Source: Phallusia fumigata
Lineage: Eukaryota; Chordata; Ascidiacea; Phlebobranchia; Ascidiidae
Direction: 5' to 3'
DNA: 21,060 nt
Assembly (NCBI GenBank): GCA_008931825.1
Contig: QXVZ01010266.1
Coordinates: forward strand, 1-21,060
In this document: positions 1 to 10,356 of the stretch, in pieces
Numbering within the stretch: position 1 is the stretch's first letter
Layout: each line of letters opens with the position of its first letter
Made by a program: the position numbers and the translations under genes
Notes under the pieces: generated by a model
Seen by the model: the letters and a program-made list of their open reading frames with translations, nothing else
Told to the model about the DNA's origin: nothing
Databases searched by the model: none

Positions 1-3000
1 CAGAAGAGTTTCATTCGTTGAATGGCTTAAAAAACGAATTCTTGAAATGTTTTCATCGAGTTACTTTGCAAGCTTTGCACAAAGGAAAAAAATCCGTTAG
101 TTCAATATGTGAACATATGTTTTAATTGTATCTGGTTAACTGATGGGTCGGAGGTATACGCTACTGTAGCATTTTTTTAGCTTTCAAAAAACCTGCATGT
201 ATTTGCAATCCACCAAAATATATATAACACCAAACTGGCCCGGACCATATAAGAGTTGCGAATGCCCAGTAGCGTTTATAATCATTATTAGGTTGTTCTG
301 TTTGAATCTTTGGCGCAACACATGGAAGTCGGATTTTTTCAATACTTGCAGTACCTCTTTTATGTGTATCGAAAGCACATGTCACTTGTTGCTTTTGTGT
401 ATATCTTTGTGTACGAGATAATTTTATTTGTGTGAAAAGTAGCTGGAAAATATGTTGGAATGAATAGAAAGCTTCGTATTTAGCGGTGTCGATGAAACGA
501 AATGACCTTAATTTGGGGATGTGGGATTACATCAACAACATAGGACGGTGCATATGTTAAAACGGTTTATGAGAAACTAAGTCACTAGGAAAATCATAAC
601 ATTTGTTGTGGTGTTCAAACATCTGCCCCGCTATAGTTTCTGATTGATAGGCAGGAAGGAAAGGGAAAGTCCATATTTTTGTCGCTGTTCGTCGCGCCTT
701 TTTGATCTGTTTCAAAACTTTCAACACGTTGTAAACGCTGTTCCTAAATGCGGGTATGTTAGTGTGTCTGCTTGTAGACTGCCAAACACGTTTCATAAAG
801 ATTAATGTAGCGTTTTAACAAGATTATACCCTCCACCCTCTTTTGTTTTCAACCTACCCAACCATACTTGCCAGTTTTGTTCGTTTATAATTACGCTAAC
901 ACTTACACAGCATTATCCACGTAAAACTTTTTCGTTTTATACGTTTTGCACTTAGAATTCGTGTAGTTATAATTATCTCCAGGAAGTCATCACAAGCAAA
1001 TGCAGAACTGTGTTTGTCAGAGACATCTTCCAAACAGATTACGTAAGGTAGAGATTTAATACGAAGTTCGTGACTAAGGTGAGGCAACTTTGACTTAAAG
1101 ATTCTGCTTACTGTGCTACCGGATAAGTGTATAGTTTTATTTGCTCAACGCCTTTAAATTGGCTTAAGGCATAATTAAAAAATTACGGTTATACTTTTAG
1201 CTTGGCTTGTTGACGCGAGTGCACGTATGGGCTGCCTAGGGAAATTTATTTAGGCCTGAAAACCTAAACTATGTCGGAACTGGATTTTGTACAAAATAAA
1301 GTTTTTCTAAAAAACCGGGCTGTCAACAACCCCTTCAGTAACGGAACTGCTGAAATATGAGAGCATAGTTTGTTCTTTTGTTTCCTGACATGCCTGCTTG
1401 ACTTTAAAAAACCTCTATCATGAAAGCTCCAAACTTTTTTGTTTTATGTGCAACTGCATTGGGCAGTGGTCTGCAATTTGATCTTAGGAAGGGACGTTGC
1501 TATCTGAGTCTGTGCAACTCAGTTGGTAGCGTCTGGGTGAAACTCATAAAGCAGCTTTTTTTTTCAGCCATGGAAATGCTTGGAGAATGGGCTCTATGCC
1601 GGTTTTCCGCCATTTGCTGGCGGCATGGGAAACTTGTGACAAAACTTTGTAATCTTTTTCTTTAGGTTTTTTACATTTTTGACGTTCTATTTTATGACAT
1701 CAAGATTTTTAAGATTGTGATGCATTGAGAATATACATCCTGTCCACATTACCAGGAACGACCAAAATATTGCACATCACACAAATTCATCAATAAAGAC
1801 ATTGCATTATGGCCAATAACACTGCATCGTGATCTAGTTACAAAATTTTGTGGAGGTTTTGGTTTGTGCTGATTGCTTTGACGTCAGAACGCTGAGCAAA
1901 TAAGAGTTTATGTTCTTTCAAAATCAATTCATTTAAAAGTCGACCAGTCGTTGAACTGCGGAGTTTGGTTTATTTGAATATTTGTCTAGCCGCAACGTTA
2001 TATTTAATCATGTGTTTACAACATTTAATAGACTACAAAGTAAATCAGTTTCTAAGACAACCCTCTGCTCATATACTCAAGCTTTCAGAAAGGCAAACAA
2101 CAAACATAATTACTCGTCTACTTTATTGTTTGCAGCAAGCAACTATATACAGTTCCCGCATATTTGCATTTTAATTTATTTGACCTCCATCTCTTCTCGA
2201 ACCACCATCTCATTAACCGGATTAGTACGTTTCTTCATTGATGCTTGAGATAAAGGTCTGTTCGTGACAGTGCTAGTCTGTCGATTGAAGGCGAAATCCA
2301 TAGTGGGGTCAGCTTCGTCTTTGTAAACCACTTTTTTACACCTAAAATTAGGTGGTTTAGGTAAAAAAAACTAGTTTTTTTGCTAACATACATGTAGGCT
2401 AACACGTTAAGAAAAAACACGAGCTTTTGATTAAAAAACCTGCCGAAAAACATGCACAAATATGCTTACGTTAATTCGGCTATGTGTCTTTTAAAATACA
2501 AAATGTAGTGCTCTTTAACATTGCACTATTCTTCGCAGGTACCAACTATTAAGCCTTACTATTTTAATAACTTAACAACCTTTCATGCATACTTACCTCA
2601 GTTGGTTGATGCTGCCACGAATATAGCAAACACACATTACTATGATAAGATTTGTTAGCAAAATAAAATTTGCTACCCCGAGCCCAACATAGCCAATCCA
2701 GTTCTCCATAACCTGTTCAGTTGGTAGATGCTCTCTCCTGTTTTGACGGGCTCGAGTGGCAGACGATCAAGTTTTATTTGGCTTTGGAGGCGTTTATATC
2801 ACTTTGCATTTCATGCAGTCACAAAGAGTTCGTTTGGTTTCCTCCTTTGCTGCGCTAAGGTCATTCACCGTGACAGTAGGATACAGCCAGGGAACTTTTG
2901 TTTGTTGTTTCAAATTTGGTATTATTCACTCTCAGATTCATAGCGTGCCACATTTTGAATTATTCAAGGGCATGCGAACGTTTGGTGCTGCTTAATGGAA

Positions 3001-3004
3001 TCAA
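1..3004. other. No recognisable gene; intergenic or repeat-rich
   Basis: I read both strands and found only short open frames (under about 90 codons) without recognisable domains, paired splice sites or a convincing signal peptide. The stretch is AT-rich. Three places resemble a tRNA D-arm/A-box (around 1515, 2593 and 2713, each containing a form of TCAGTTGGT), which suggests decayed tRNA-derived SINE heads. A small hairpin (CCGCCA, 5-base loop, TGGCGG) lies near 1610-1626. The last few hundred bases probably include upstream control DNA of the receptor gene starting at 3318, but I see no clear TATA element. Confidence 0.5.
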
Positions 3005-5137
3005 TACAATGTTAAAAGTAGGATTCGCTATGAACCTTGTAACCCAAACCATGTTCGCAACACTAGGAGGAATTATTAAACTGTATCATAAATTGCGATA
3101 GTAGAATAACAGACGTATCTTTGTTGAATCTATCTTAGTCATTGCATGATGTTTTTCATCACTTAATTTGCATCCTTCTTGGTCGGCGGGTTCATCAGCG
3201 TTTGATTTGCATACCCGTCGCGAACGCGGCATTGTTATTAGCCACTTCCGGATGACTGTGTTTCGCTAAATAGTCTTGCTATGCAGAAGTTTAATAGTAT
3301 GCAGAAAGGGTCGAAGAATGGATTTTAGGTTATATTTGATGTTGATTTCATTCGGTAAGTATGTTTGGTGCACATTTTTTGACGGAAACATATCATTGTA
3401 AATTTGGCATGTCAGTTTGCTGTAAGTGACATATGACACTGTGTAGCGCTGTAAGGCATTATTTATTGTTTCATTCACCAATTCTATCAGATCTGCAGTT
3501 AACAGCGTATTTTGTGAGCTTTAGTCTTACCGGTATGTTTTCTTTACTGTGACTTCGTGTGAAGCTCTATAGGTTTATCATAACGGAATATTTTTTTTAC
3601 AAAATAAAATTTAGTTTCGTTTAATGACATAAAACATTATTACCACCATCAATATTAAGGTTATAAAGCGAAAAAAATCAGGACGGAATGAATGTTTTGT
3701 TTGAGGAAGACATAAAAAGGCGCAGGGATTTAGGAATACCAAACTACACTGATACAACAAGGCCAAACAACAACAAACAATGCAAAACGAATTTTCTATT
3801 TAGGTTGCCTTGCACTTGCTGTGCTTCCACCCAACGAATGCGGACTTTACTTCAAGGGAAACTGGCTTGGCTTTCTTTACGTGGTTGGCACAAACGGGAC
3901 AAGGTGTAATTTGACGGTTGCGCCACCCAGCGGAGTCGTCACAGGCGTAGCAATGCAGCTCATCCGACTTGAGACAACCAATCCAACACATCCTAGTGTA
4001 GTTGTGTTGCCTGATAACACCAAGCAGCTTGGTTCGGCTGTTAGTTATTACGCAGCTCCCACGCAGCAGTGCTTCATATTCACTAACCCTGGCGCGGCGT
4101 TCTGTTCCAATACAGACTTTAAGTCAACCTGTAATGAACCGATTATCACGACAGCAAGCCATTGGCCACCGGTGATTCAAACTCAGACCTTCGACGCCTC
4201 GTTTGTCCTCGCCTACACTTTTCTTAGCTGCCCGAGAATACCAGTACTTGCCACAAAGACGACAGGTACAGAGGTTGCTACTAATGACCAAACGAACCAT
4301 TGAGAATGGTTAAACTGTTCACACAGTTTGACGTACATCATGAATTATGTGTGTAAAAAAATGTTCTAGTTGGCAAATTCTGCTCAAAGTTTTCTAGCTT
4401 CAATTGCAACTAGCGCATTTTACGTTTGTTCCAACGTAATACTAACTACAGTGTTTTTAGTTGCAGCTGAATTAGCTTCCGTTGGTCTTTCACTCGCACA
4501 CGTCATCGGGATTTCCTCATCCGTGTTCGTAGTCCTGCAGATACTTCTCGTTGTAGCATTTGTTAGGTTAGGTTTTGATCCGTTACACGAACTGCTGCAA
4601 ATACATTATTTTTTGTTGTGTTTAAAGGTTCCGCGTTTACATAAAAGCAAAATACGGACCAGCACTGAAACATACAGGTAATGTGATAGTCTCAACACCA
4701 TGCCATTTTGTTGGTCTGACAAGCATATTTTAAAAACAGAAACAAGAACAAAAAAGGTAAAATCGACTATTTCTAACAGGTTTAAAAACCCTTGACAAAG
4801 TGAACCGTGTTTCATACATCAACTTCGACGGACCAACAGGTGAGGTGTTTATGTAGCTCGCGAACCAAGACGAAGGATTTATTGCTACAGCGTGTATTTT
4901 GTCAACTTGTAACAGCTCAAATCATATTCCGTTAAAGCAAGTTTTGGGTTTCGGGTAAAACACATTCATTTTTAACGTTTTCTACAACATCTCCGGAATG
5001 CAATGAGTGTGGTCACTTGCTCAATCTAAAACATGGGCTAAATCACTTCTTTTAATTTAATTTTTGACAGCCGAGAAGTTTGAACGAAAACTGCCGCAAC
5101 CGTCTGAAGACTTGGATGGTTATCTGACCCCAATAGG
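3005..5137. repeat. Left copy of a 2.1 kb duplicated segment
   Basis: This segment aligns end to end with 5139-7257. Both begin TACAATGTTAAAAGTAGG and both reach the donor after CTGACCCCAATAG. In the first 312 bases before the start codon I count about 9 substitutions (about 3%). The left copy stops one base into that donor, exactly at the N of 5138, and the right copy starts immediately after it. This arrangement fits two overlapping haplotype contigs placed in series better than a biological duplication breakpoint. Confidence 0.95.
3318..5136 (+). CDS. Type I transmembrane receptor with Tyr-motif tail, left copy (3' end cut)
   Basis: I do not recognise the family. Spliced exons are 3318-3354 (signal peptide start, MDFRLYLMLISF), 3804-4265 (ectodomain), 4461-4566 (transmembrane), 4628-4677, 4780-4839 and 5071-5136 (tail). 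Phases agree at every junction (1,1,2,1,1). The acceptor at 4461 follows a TACTAAC branch-point match, which decides the transmembrane exon start. The ectodomain of about 150 residues has six cysteines and N-glycosylation sequons (NGT, NLT). Spacing and the C-terminal Phe/Tyr-rich strand are faintly CUB-like, but this is a guess. The tail carries YINF and YLTPI motifs. The model breaks off at the donor of the sixth exon because of the N at 5138, so the last exon is missing. It is probably an allele of the gene at 5452-7399. The ATG has no nearby in-frame alternative; TATGCAG sites just upstream could serve as spliced-leader acceptors, which is speculative. Confidence 0.75.
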
Positions 5138-5138
5138 N
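5138..5138. other. Assembly gap or contig join (single N)
   Basis: A lone N lies exactly between the end of the left copy and the start of the right copy of the 2.1 kb segment. A true ambiguous base would not be expected precisely at a duplication breakpoint, so I read it as a contig join. Confidence 0.85.
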
Positions 5139-7257
5139 TACAATGTTAAAAGTAGGATTCGCTATGAATCTTGTAACCCAAACCATGTTCGTAACACTAG
5201 GAGGAATTATTAAACTGTCTCATAAATTGCGATAGTATAATAACAGACGTATCTTTGTTGAATCTATCTTAGTCATTGCATGATGTTGTTCATCACTTAA
5301 TTTGCATCCTTCTTGGTCGGCGGGTTCATCAGCGCTTGATTTGCATACCCGTCGCGAACGCGGCATTGTTATCAGCCACTTCCGGTTGACTGTGTTTTGC
5401 TAAATAGTCTTGCTATGCAGAAGTTTAATAGTATGCAGAAAGGGTCGAAGAATGGATTTAAGTTTATATTTGATGTTGATTTCATTCGGTAAGTATGTTT
5501 GGTACACATTTTTTGACGGAAACATATCATTATAAATATTAGGACATGCCAGTTTGCTGTAAATGACATATACCTAACGCTGTGTAGCGCTGTAAGGCAT
5601 TATTTATTGTTTCATTCACCAATTCTATCAGATCTGCAGTTAACAGCGTATTTAGTGAGCATTAGTTTTACCGGTATGTTTTCTTTACTGTGACTTCGTG
5701 TGAAGCTCTATATTTATCACAACGGAATTTTTTTTCCTACAAAATAAAATTAAGTTTCGTTTATTGACACAAAACATTATTACCACCATTATAAAGTTAT
5801 AAAGCGAAAAAACAGGACAGAATGAAGGTTTTGTTTGAAGAAGACAAAAAAGGCGCAGGGATTTAGGATTACCAAACTACACTGATACAACAAGGCCAAC
5901 AACAACTAACAATGCAAAACGAATTTTCTATTTAGGTTGCCTATCACTTGCTGTACTTCCACCCAACAAATGCGATCAATATTTCAAGGGAAACTGGCTT
6001 GGCTTTCTTCACGTGGTTGGCACAAACGGGACAAGGTGTAATTTGACGATTGCGCCACCCAGCGGAGTCATCACAGGCGTAGCAATGCAGTTCACCCGAC
6101 TTGAGACAACCAATCCGACACATCCAAGTGTAGTTGTGATGCCTGATAACACCAAACTGCTTGGTTCGGCTGTTAGTTATTATACAGCTCCCAATCAGCA
6201 GTGCTTCATATTCACTAACCCTGGCGCGGCGTTCTGTTCCAATACAGACTTTAAGTCAACCTGTAATGGACCGATTATCACGACAGCAAGCCAGTGGCCA
6301 CCGGTGATTCAAACTCAGACCTTTGACGCCACATTTGTCCTCTCCTACGCATTCCTTAGCTGCCCCAGAATACCAGTAGTTGCCACAAAGACAACAGGTA
6401 CAGGTAGGTTGCTATTGATGACCACACTAACCATCGAGAATCGTTAAATTATTCGCACAATTTGACGTAGATTATATATTCTGTGTTTAAAAAGTTCTAG
6501 TTGGCCAATTCTGCTCAAAGTTTTCTCATTTCAATTGCAACCAGCGCATTTTACGTTTGTTCCAACGTAATACTAACTACAGTGTTTTTAGTTGCAGCTG
6601 AATTAGCTTCCGTTGGTCTTTCACTCGCACAAGTCATCGGGATTTCCTCAACTGTGTTCGTAGTCCTGCAAATACTTCTCGTTGTAGCATTTGTTAGGTT
6701 AGGTTTTAATCCGTTACACGAACTGCTGCAGATACATTATTTTTTGTTGTGTTTAAAGGTTCCGCGTTTACATAAAGGCAAAATACAGACCAGCACTGAA
6801 ACATACAGGTATTGTGATAGTCTCAACACCATGCCATTTTGTTGGTCTGACAAACATATTTTAAAAACAGAAACAAGAACAAAAAAAGGTAAAATCGACT
6901 ATTTTTTACAGGTTTAAAAACCCTTGACAAAGTGAGCCGTGTTTCATACATTAACTTCGACGGACCGGCAGGTGAGGTATAAAGCTTGCGAACCAAAACG
7001 AAGGATTTGTAGCTACAGCGTGTATTGTGTCAACTTCTAACAGCTCAAATCATATTCCGTTAAAGCAAGTTTTGGGTTTTGGGTAAAACACATTCATTTT
7101 TAACGTTTTCTACGACATCTCCGGAATGCAATGAGTGTGGTCAATCTAAAACATGGGCTAAATCACTTCTTTTAATTTAATTTTTGACAGCCGAGAAGTT
7201 TGAACGAAAACTGCCGCAACCGTCTGAAGACTTGGATGGTTATCTGACCCCAATAGG
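5139..7257. repeat. Right copy of the 2.1 kb duplicated segment
   Basis: Collinear with 3005-5137, with small indels. Divergence is uneven: low in the upstream flank and in the exons and introns from the transmembrane exon onward, high in the ectodomain exon (35 of 462 bases by hand count) and in the first 100 bases of the next intron. Confidence 0.95.
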
Positions 7258-7399
7258 TAAAGAATGTCACACCAATTTATCATACACATGTGAGAACGAA
7301 TATTTGTTTTCAGAAACAGGAACTGGCCTCAAAGCTGAGGAAGTTACATCAGTGGGCCCATACGTCAATACCAGGAACAGTCACATTTATCTGAACTAA
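5452..7399 (+). CDS. Type I transmembrane receptor with Tyr-motif tail, complete copy
   Basis: Seven exons (5452-5488, 5936-6397, 6592-6697, 6759-6808, 6912-6971, 7191-7256, 7314-7399) give 288 residues with matching phases. Residues 1 to about 18 form a signal peptide. About 19-180 is a single extracellular domain with six cysteines and NGT/NLT sequons. About 180-201 is one hydrophobic helix followed by basic residues (RFR), giving type I topology. The cytoplasmic tail has Tyr206, Tyr211, Tyr231 (YINF), Tyr256 (YLTPI), Tyr277 (YVNT) and Tyr286. YxN is the known consensus for the Grb2 SH2 domain, and the C-terminal YVN...IY layout recalls the docking tail of Tie-type receptor kinases, but there is no kinase domain. 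The likely role is a ligand-binding surface receptor signalling through recruited SH2 adaptors; this is inferred. Exon 2 may end at 6397 or, with a stronger donor, at 6403. The 57-base last intron is open in frame. I cannot name the ectodomain fold (CUB-like at best). Confidence 0.8.
6397..6403 (+). promoter_or_regulatory. Two competing in-frame splice donors
   Basis: In the right copy the ectodomain exon can end before gtacag (6398) or before gtaggt (6404). Both are phase 1 and differ by two codons. The gtaggt site matches the donor consensus better. The left copy lacks the GT at the equivalent second position, so only the gtacag donor (4266) remains there. Confidence 0.5.
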
Positions 7400-8377
7400 A
7401 TTTACTTTTCGATCGCGGTCATTCAAGTAACTTTGTTGCAAATTTATAAAATGGCTTTGTACAATGTCGTTTGCTTTTTATTTTACTGCACGTCAGACCA
7501 GGAAGGAGCATTAGACGAAACAGATTCGCCCCGCAAAACATTTTCAAGCAGCAAAGCGTTGGTTAGAATAATTTAGCCTGCGGTGGGATTCGAATCCACG
7601 ACGGCAGATCTCTTATAACGATAAATAAATAATCGTTTATCTATGCAAACTAATGATCAACAAAATAAAAAGTAGAGGCCTAGTTTTCTTTCCTCGTGTG
7701 AGGACGTAAAGACAGCCAAGAAAGCTCCCCTAAAATACCGCCTTCAATGCTAAGAAATTCGATATGAGAGGGACAACCTAAATAGAAAAGTTTGGGATTT
7801 GATATGTTTTGATTGGGTTACGATTGGGTTACGCATCCAAAGTTGTATGTAGGTGTTTCAGTTTCAATTAGGCCCCGTATCAAGCTGGTTTCATCCATTT
7901 CCTTCCCCGTCGTAATTCGTATTGACAGTCAAATTGTCTTGTAAGCCCATGCCGTATCGCCATGGGATGACGGCGCCTGCAACGTGTTCTACCTCTGTCT
8001 GTANTAACTACAGTCACTCCGCGAAAATGTCATGGGCTCGATCGGTGAATAGAAGTTAAAACGTGGAGCAGTTATACCTTTGATGATACCGTTATGCGAC
8101 TGGAACACACATCGAAAATGAAGAGTTTAGCGCATTTGGAAGTCAAGACTGGGGGATAACCGTGATGGAATGCTGCCTAACCATTAAAACACGAAATCTC
8201 ATCGAGACCGCTATAAAATTCGAGTCCACGACAGCAATCAACCTGGGTTTTGTTCCACAAATTACGGCCCGCAAGTATCAACTTGTTAGAGGGAATCTTG
8301 CAGTTTTACATTACAACGGTACAATGTCTAAGTATACTTACTGATATTTATGAATAAATATTGATATTTGTGTGCAG
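7400..8377. other. Region between receptor 3' end and orphan tail exons, with an N
   Basis: This holds the probable 3' UTR of the receptor, with AATAAA matches near 7623 and at 7664-7669. It also holds tRNA T-arm-like sequence (GGATTCGAATCC near 7588, and a weaker relative near 8216), a short direct repeat of GATTGGGTTAC near 7811-7832, and a single N at 8004 that may be another contig join. I found no ectodomain or transmembrane exon for the tail exons that follow. Confidence 0.5.
8004..8004. other. Single N, possible assembly gap
   Basis: The flanks do not overlap in sequence, unlike at 5138, so this may be an unresolved base or a gap of unknown true length. It lies between a complete receptor gene and a tail that has no ectodomain. 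Confidence 0.5.
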
Positions 8378-9163
8378 ATACCATAAAGACACATCCACAA
8401 TGACAGAAGACGATTCAATTCAAGGTAAACCGTGTCACACTTTTGTTTGGCTAATTTGACGTTTTGTGCACTATTACAGGTTCTCGAAACGTTGTTGAGA
8501 AGTCAGAGCCAAGTGTTCCAGTAGCAGACAACTATATTTCCCCAATACGTAAGGACTTCTTTGTACAGTCTTGTGTTGGTACACATGGGGGGAGGTGTTC
8601 TATACTGAAAATCACACAAGCTACTGATACAAACAACATTAGTTTTGGAAAGTGGTTTATTGATACATCACTAGAAAACGTAAACGTAACTGCCCTAAAA
8701 GAAATAAACAGCTTTCATTTGGCGTCGCTCATTACTCCACTCTTGCTGAAACGTATTTTGTCGGTCAAATTAACTCGAAAACGATCACCTTCAAATCTTT
8801 GGTAAATCACAAAAGTTTGGTTCACTTCACCATAGCCCAGTGGTTTTCATTTTTTCGATGCATTCTGCATTTGCCTACTTTTACTCCCCTACTAGACAAG
8901 ATGTGATATAAAGTAAATTTAAAGGTTAGGAACCACTGGTCTACGTTAAAAGAAATACTGCAACTATCCTGAATAACAACAACTATCATGAATAAGTGTA
9001 GCCTGAATTTGGATGCAGCACAAGCTAAATCTATAGCATAACTTTTTTTTTGGCTTTTTTAGGTTACGAATCGTCTGTCGAAGCTTTGGAAAAATCAGCA
9101 TACATTAACATCGCTTGCAGCTCATCAGATAATGATGATGCAATATACGAGAAGTGCTCGTAA
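8378..9163 (+). CDS. Cytoplasmic tail exons of a related receptor (5' part absent)
   Basis: Three exons, 8378-8424, 8480-8548 and 9063-9163, join in frame (entry phase 2, then 1, 1) and end at TAA. They correspond one by one to tail exons of the gene at 5452-7399: a short 47-base phase-2 exon (50 bases there); an exon ending in NYISPI (DGYLTPI there); and a last exon with AYINI then IYEKCS (PYVNT then IYLN there). The exon like LKTLDK...YINF is missing. The entry phase equals that of the transmembrane exon donor at 6697, so these could be an alternative tail of the upstream gene. Otherwise they belong to a third paralogue whose ectodomain lies in the gap at 8004 or was lost. A polyadenylation signal follows. 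The long open frame covering 8464-8805 continues past the donor by chance. Confidence 0.6.
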
Positions 9164-9188
9164 AGAACTTTTCATTTTCAACTGAACA

Positions 9189-9194
9189 AATAAA
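9189..9194 (+). terminator. Polyadenylation signal AATAAA
   Basis: Canonical AATAAA 26 bases after the TAA that ends the orphan tail exons, supporting 9063-9163 as a terminal exon. Confidence 0.6.
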
Positions 9195-9848
9195 TTGCAC
9201 TAATTTTTAAGAATCTAAGCGCATTTGTTTTTCCACTAAGCTTTTAAACTCCCACAAAATAAATCGTCTACGGTTTCGCAGCTATTTTGTCGTATAAATA
9301 TGCCTCTAAAAATGCTACTGTTACTGTTAGATTTGTTTGAACAATTATGAGTTGTATTTGTAGCTGTTTGGCATTTGCAAAATTCCTTAAAAAATAAAGT
9401 TTTTTCGAATGATAACATTACCGAATCTTTACGGTGTGCCCCTGAGGGTTGGAAAATGAACTCAGCGACCACGAAAATATTCATTTCGATCGATGTGTTA
9501 AATATTTAGTAGTCACGTTTCTAAAAAACATAAAATTGGAAGGCCAAACCGATTCGATGTACATACCAGTTCATGGCTGTTTCGTTTTTGGTGTTTTTGC
9601 TTCTGGTTTGTAGAACGCTGACTCATCTTTTAATACCAACCTCTGCCAAAACGTCCTACGGGCGACCTTCGATGTATTGTCCCTTTGCCTGAGTTATGTG
9701 AGAGATAAACATGGTAAACGATCTGTTGATTATAGGTTACGCAGCGTTCAACCAATATTTTCATTATATATTTTTTTCGAAGTTTTGCTTTGTTTCTTTG
9801 TGACTTGTTAACGACTTCTTGCCCCGAACAGCTCATGCATTTTCTCTG
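9195..9848. other. Intergenic, no gene seen
   Basis: Short frames only, none with recognisable composition or splice context. It separates the phosphotyrosine-tail receptor from the lectin receptor and presumably includes the latter's distal upstream DNA. Confidence 0.5.
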
Positions 9849-10083
9849 TATGATATAGGACACTTGTGTGTTGTTGTTGTGTAAAACTTCGTTGCAATAA
9901 GTTCACATTACTTTTGCACTACTTGTTCGTATGTTGTTGTGAAAAGGGCAAATTTAGGACAACACATTCAATGTTTGTTACAATTTCACCCAACAATAGA
10001 GTAGCCCAGGGTCACCCAGGTATGCAGGTGTGTTGTTGTCAAAGAGTCCACATTAACTATTACGCATACTAACTCCGCATGCC

Positions 10084-10107
10084 CCGTGTGCATTTTGTTG
10101 CACACGG
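10084..10107. promoter_or_regulatory. Perfect 9-bp hairpin upstream of cassette A
   Basis: CCGTGTGCA, a 6-base loop, then TGCACACGG. The related DNA in unit B (near 12310) keeps the loop-side bases but not the stem, so it is either a cassette-A-specific element or chance. Confidence 0.3.
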
Positions 10108-10224
10108 CCAATCCGGGTTCATCATATTTAAACTTTCTTTAATTGTCAACAGATAGTTGGTCCTCATGTCGCACTTCTTATATGTTTAACAAACCTATGT
10201 GTTGTATAACGCAAAACTTGCTGC

Positions 10225-10232
10225 TATATATA
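10225..10232 (+). promoter_or_regulatory. TATA-like element upstream of cassette A
   Basis: A TATATATAAA-like run about 130 bases before the cassette A start codon. The aligned place in unit B reads TTTATATC, a weaker match. This suggests a promoter of its own for cassette A, which is inference. Confidence 0.3.
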
Positions 10233-10356
10233 AAGTGTCCTTTTGGGTTTAGTGGTCGTTCTGGGTTGCGTGTACACTTTTCGGTCTGTGGGTGAACCTA
10301 TGTTTTATGGTGAACATTCTTGGTAGGCAAGATATTGTGCCAGATTTTGACACAAA

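Noticed and set aside
557..796. Minus-strand 79-codon frame, and a similar one at 161-385
   Set aside because: No recognisable domain, no splice context, and composition is not distinct from surrounding DNA.
2728..2995. Overlapping plus-strand frames of 71-79 codons
   Set aside because: Two frames overlap over tRNA-like repeat sequence; no domain, start context or splice partners.
4370..4681. Open frame read as one hydrophobic protein starting before the transmembrane segment (also 6501-6917 in the right copy)
   Set aside because: The first part lies upstream of a TACTAAC branch point and TTTTTAG acceptor at 4460/6591, and the last part runs through a donor (TTAG|gttagg). Only 4461-4566 and 6592-6697 fit the phases; the downstream exon is read in another frame.
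3318..7399. Identity with the known Ciona polymorphic loci (Themis self-incompatibility genes, vCRL1)
   Set aside because: The ectodomain is a single six-cysteine unit without CCP repeats, fibrinogen-like or polycystin-type features, so I have no sequence support for those names.
8464..8805. 113-codon open frame as a single gene
   Set aside because: Only 8480-8548 matches the paralogous tail exon. The remainder follows a gtaagg donor and has no similarity to the family, so it is intron that happens to be open.
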